DNA from: Burkholderiales bacterium
Lineage (GTDB): Bacteria; Pseudomonadota; Gammaproteobacteria; Burkholderiales; Burkholderiaceae_E
Reading direction: 5' to 3'
Length of the DNA stretch: 6,308 nucleotides
Assembly: GCA_027489195.1 (NCBI GenBank)
Contig: JAIYAG010000269.1
Location: forward strand, 1-6,308
This document shows positions 5,921 through 6,308 of the stretch, in pieces. The translations under genes and the position numbers were made by a program. The notes below the pieces were generated by a model. That model saw only the letters and a list, made by a program, of their open reading frames with translations. It ran no database searches and was not told the origin of the DNA. Each line of letters starts with the position of its first letter. Position 1 is the first letter of the stretch.

Positions 5921-5926
5921 TCCTCT
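5921..5926 (-). promoter_or_regulatory. Ribosome binding site of the dehydrogenase gene (AGAGGA)
   Basis: AGAGGA on the minus strand lies seven bases before ATG 5913, within the 19-bp gap after the OmpA stop. It supports this start and independent re-initiation on a shared transcript. Confidence 0.6.
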
Positions 5927-5932
5927 GTAGGG

Positions 5933-6308
5933 TCAGGGTGCCGCGGACACCTCGACGCGGCGCGCTTCGCGCCCGTCGCCGGCGTCCATCTGGACGGGCT
6001 TCTGCATCACCAGCCGGTCCGCGGCGATGCCGTTCGACGTCAGCAGGTCGACGACCATCTTCGCGCGGCCCTTGGCCAGCTCGGCGTTCTGCTCCGCGTT
6101 GCCGGTGCTGTCGTGGAAGCCCGAGACCGCGATCTTCGCATCCGGCGCGGCCTTCGCCCATTCCACGATCTTCGCGACGGCGGCCGCCGCCTCGGCGGGC
6201 GCTGCGGTCGCGCCGCTCTCGAAGTAGATCTTCGCGGTGTCGGGACGCGCCACGGCCGTCGGCATCGCGGCCGGGGCCGGGGCCGGAGCGACCACAGCGG
6301 CCGGTGCC
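5933..6308 (-). CDS. OmpA-family protein, C-terminal part (runs off right edge)
   Basis: The last 124 residues of an envelope protein whose OmpA-like domain binds peptidoglycan in the periplasm. The visible part starts in a Pro/Ala-rich linker (about the first 20 residues) and then gives one OmpA domain: KIYFESGAT strand, a helix, AVSGFHDSTGN, and NAELAKGRAKMVVDLL. The aspartate in GFHD and the arginine in AKGRA are the residues that hold diaminopimelate in this fold; both are present. It ends EARRVEVSAAP. The frame is open to the window edge, so the true start (probably with a membrane anchor or signal peptide) is outside; a GTG at 6295 is in frame but lies inside the linker and is unlikely to be the start. 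The stop is 19 bp before the dehydrogenase start. A single-pass, linker-tethered OmpA protein is more likely than a beta-barrel porin; this is inferred from the linker. Confidence 0.85.
   Translation of the reverse strand, partial: APAAVVAPAPAPAAMPTAVARPDTAKIYFESGATAAPAEAAAAVAKIVEWAKAAPDAKIAVSGFHDSTGNAEQNAELAKGRAKMVVDLLTSNGIAADRLVMQKPVQMDAGDGREARRVEVSAAP

Overview
The window is a GC-rich stretch with G or C at nearly every wobble position. It holds seven genes (two cut by the window edges) and no mobile, CRISPR or stable-RNA genes. Gene types and protein style (an HSD10-like short-chain dehydrogenase, a small Pro/Ala-linker OmpA protein, an MCP with an ALQTNLLALNAAVEAARAG hairpin, an ECF42 sigma factor) suggest a chromosomal segment of a betaproteobacterium, probably Burkholderiales. 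That placement is inference from protein style, not a database match.

Layout. On the left, a gamma-glutamyltransferase gene leaves the window on the minus strand (1-345). It is divergent from a plus-strand amidase-signature hydrolase (426-1766), and the 80 bp between them could hold back-to-back promoters. The amidase converges on a long minus-strand block read right to left: OmpA-like protein (6308-5933, N-terminus off the window), HSD10-type 3-hydroxyacyl-CoA dehydrogenase (5913-5149), methyl-accepting chemotaxis protein (4930-3611), DGPF/YciI-family protein (3458-3093) and ECF42-type sigma factor (3096-1852). The dehydrogenase follows the OmpA gene by only 19 bp. It is separated from the MCP gene by 218 bp carrying two perfect 10-bp-stem hairpins, probably a transcription end.

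The most informative unit is the DGPF protein plus ECF sigma factor. The two genes overlap by a GTGA start/stop, which implies translational coupling. The sigma factor has the large C-terminal extension (DUF6596 plus TPR-like helices) typical of ECF42, and no anti-sigma gene lies beside it. Upstream of the DGPF gene is TGTCGA, which, as I recall, is the -35 element reported for ECF42 targets, with a CGAT box downstream. This suggests that the sigma factor activates its own operon. A 7-bp-stem hairpin lies in the predicted 5' leader. The upstream MCP has an unusually short periplasmic loop and a proline-rich cytoplasmic tail, so it probably does not sense a classical periplasmic ligand.

I found no clearly new system. 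The ECF42-DGPF pair is a known association whose signal and the biochemical role of its DGPF protein are, to my knowledge, unresolved.
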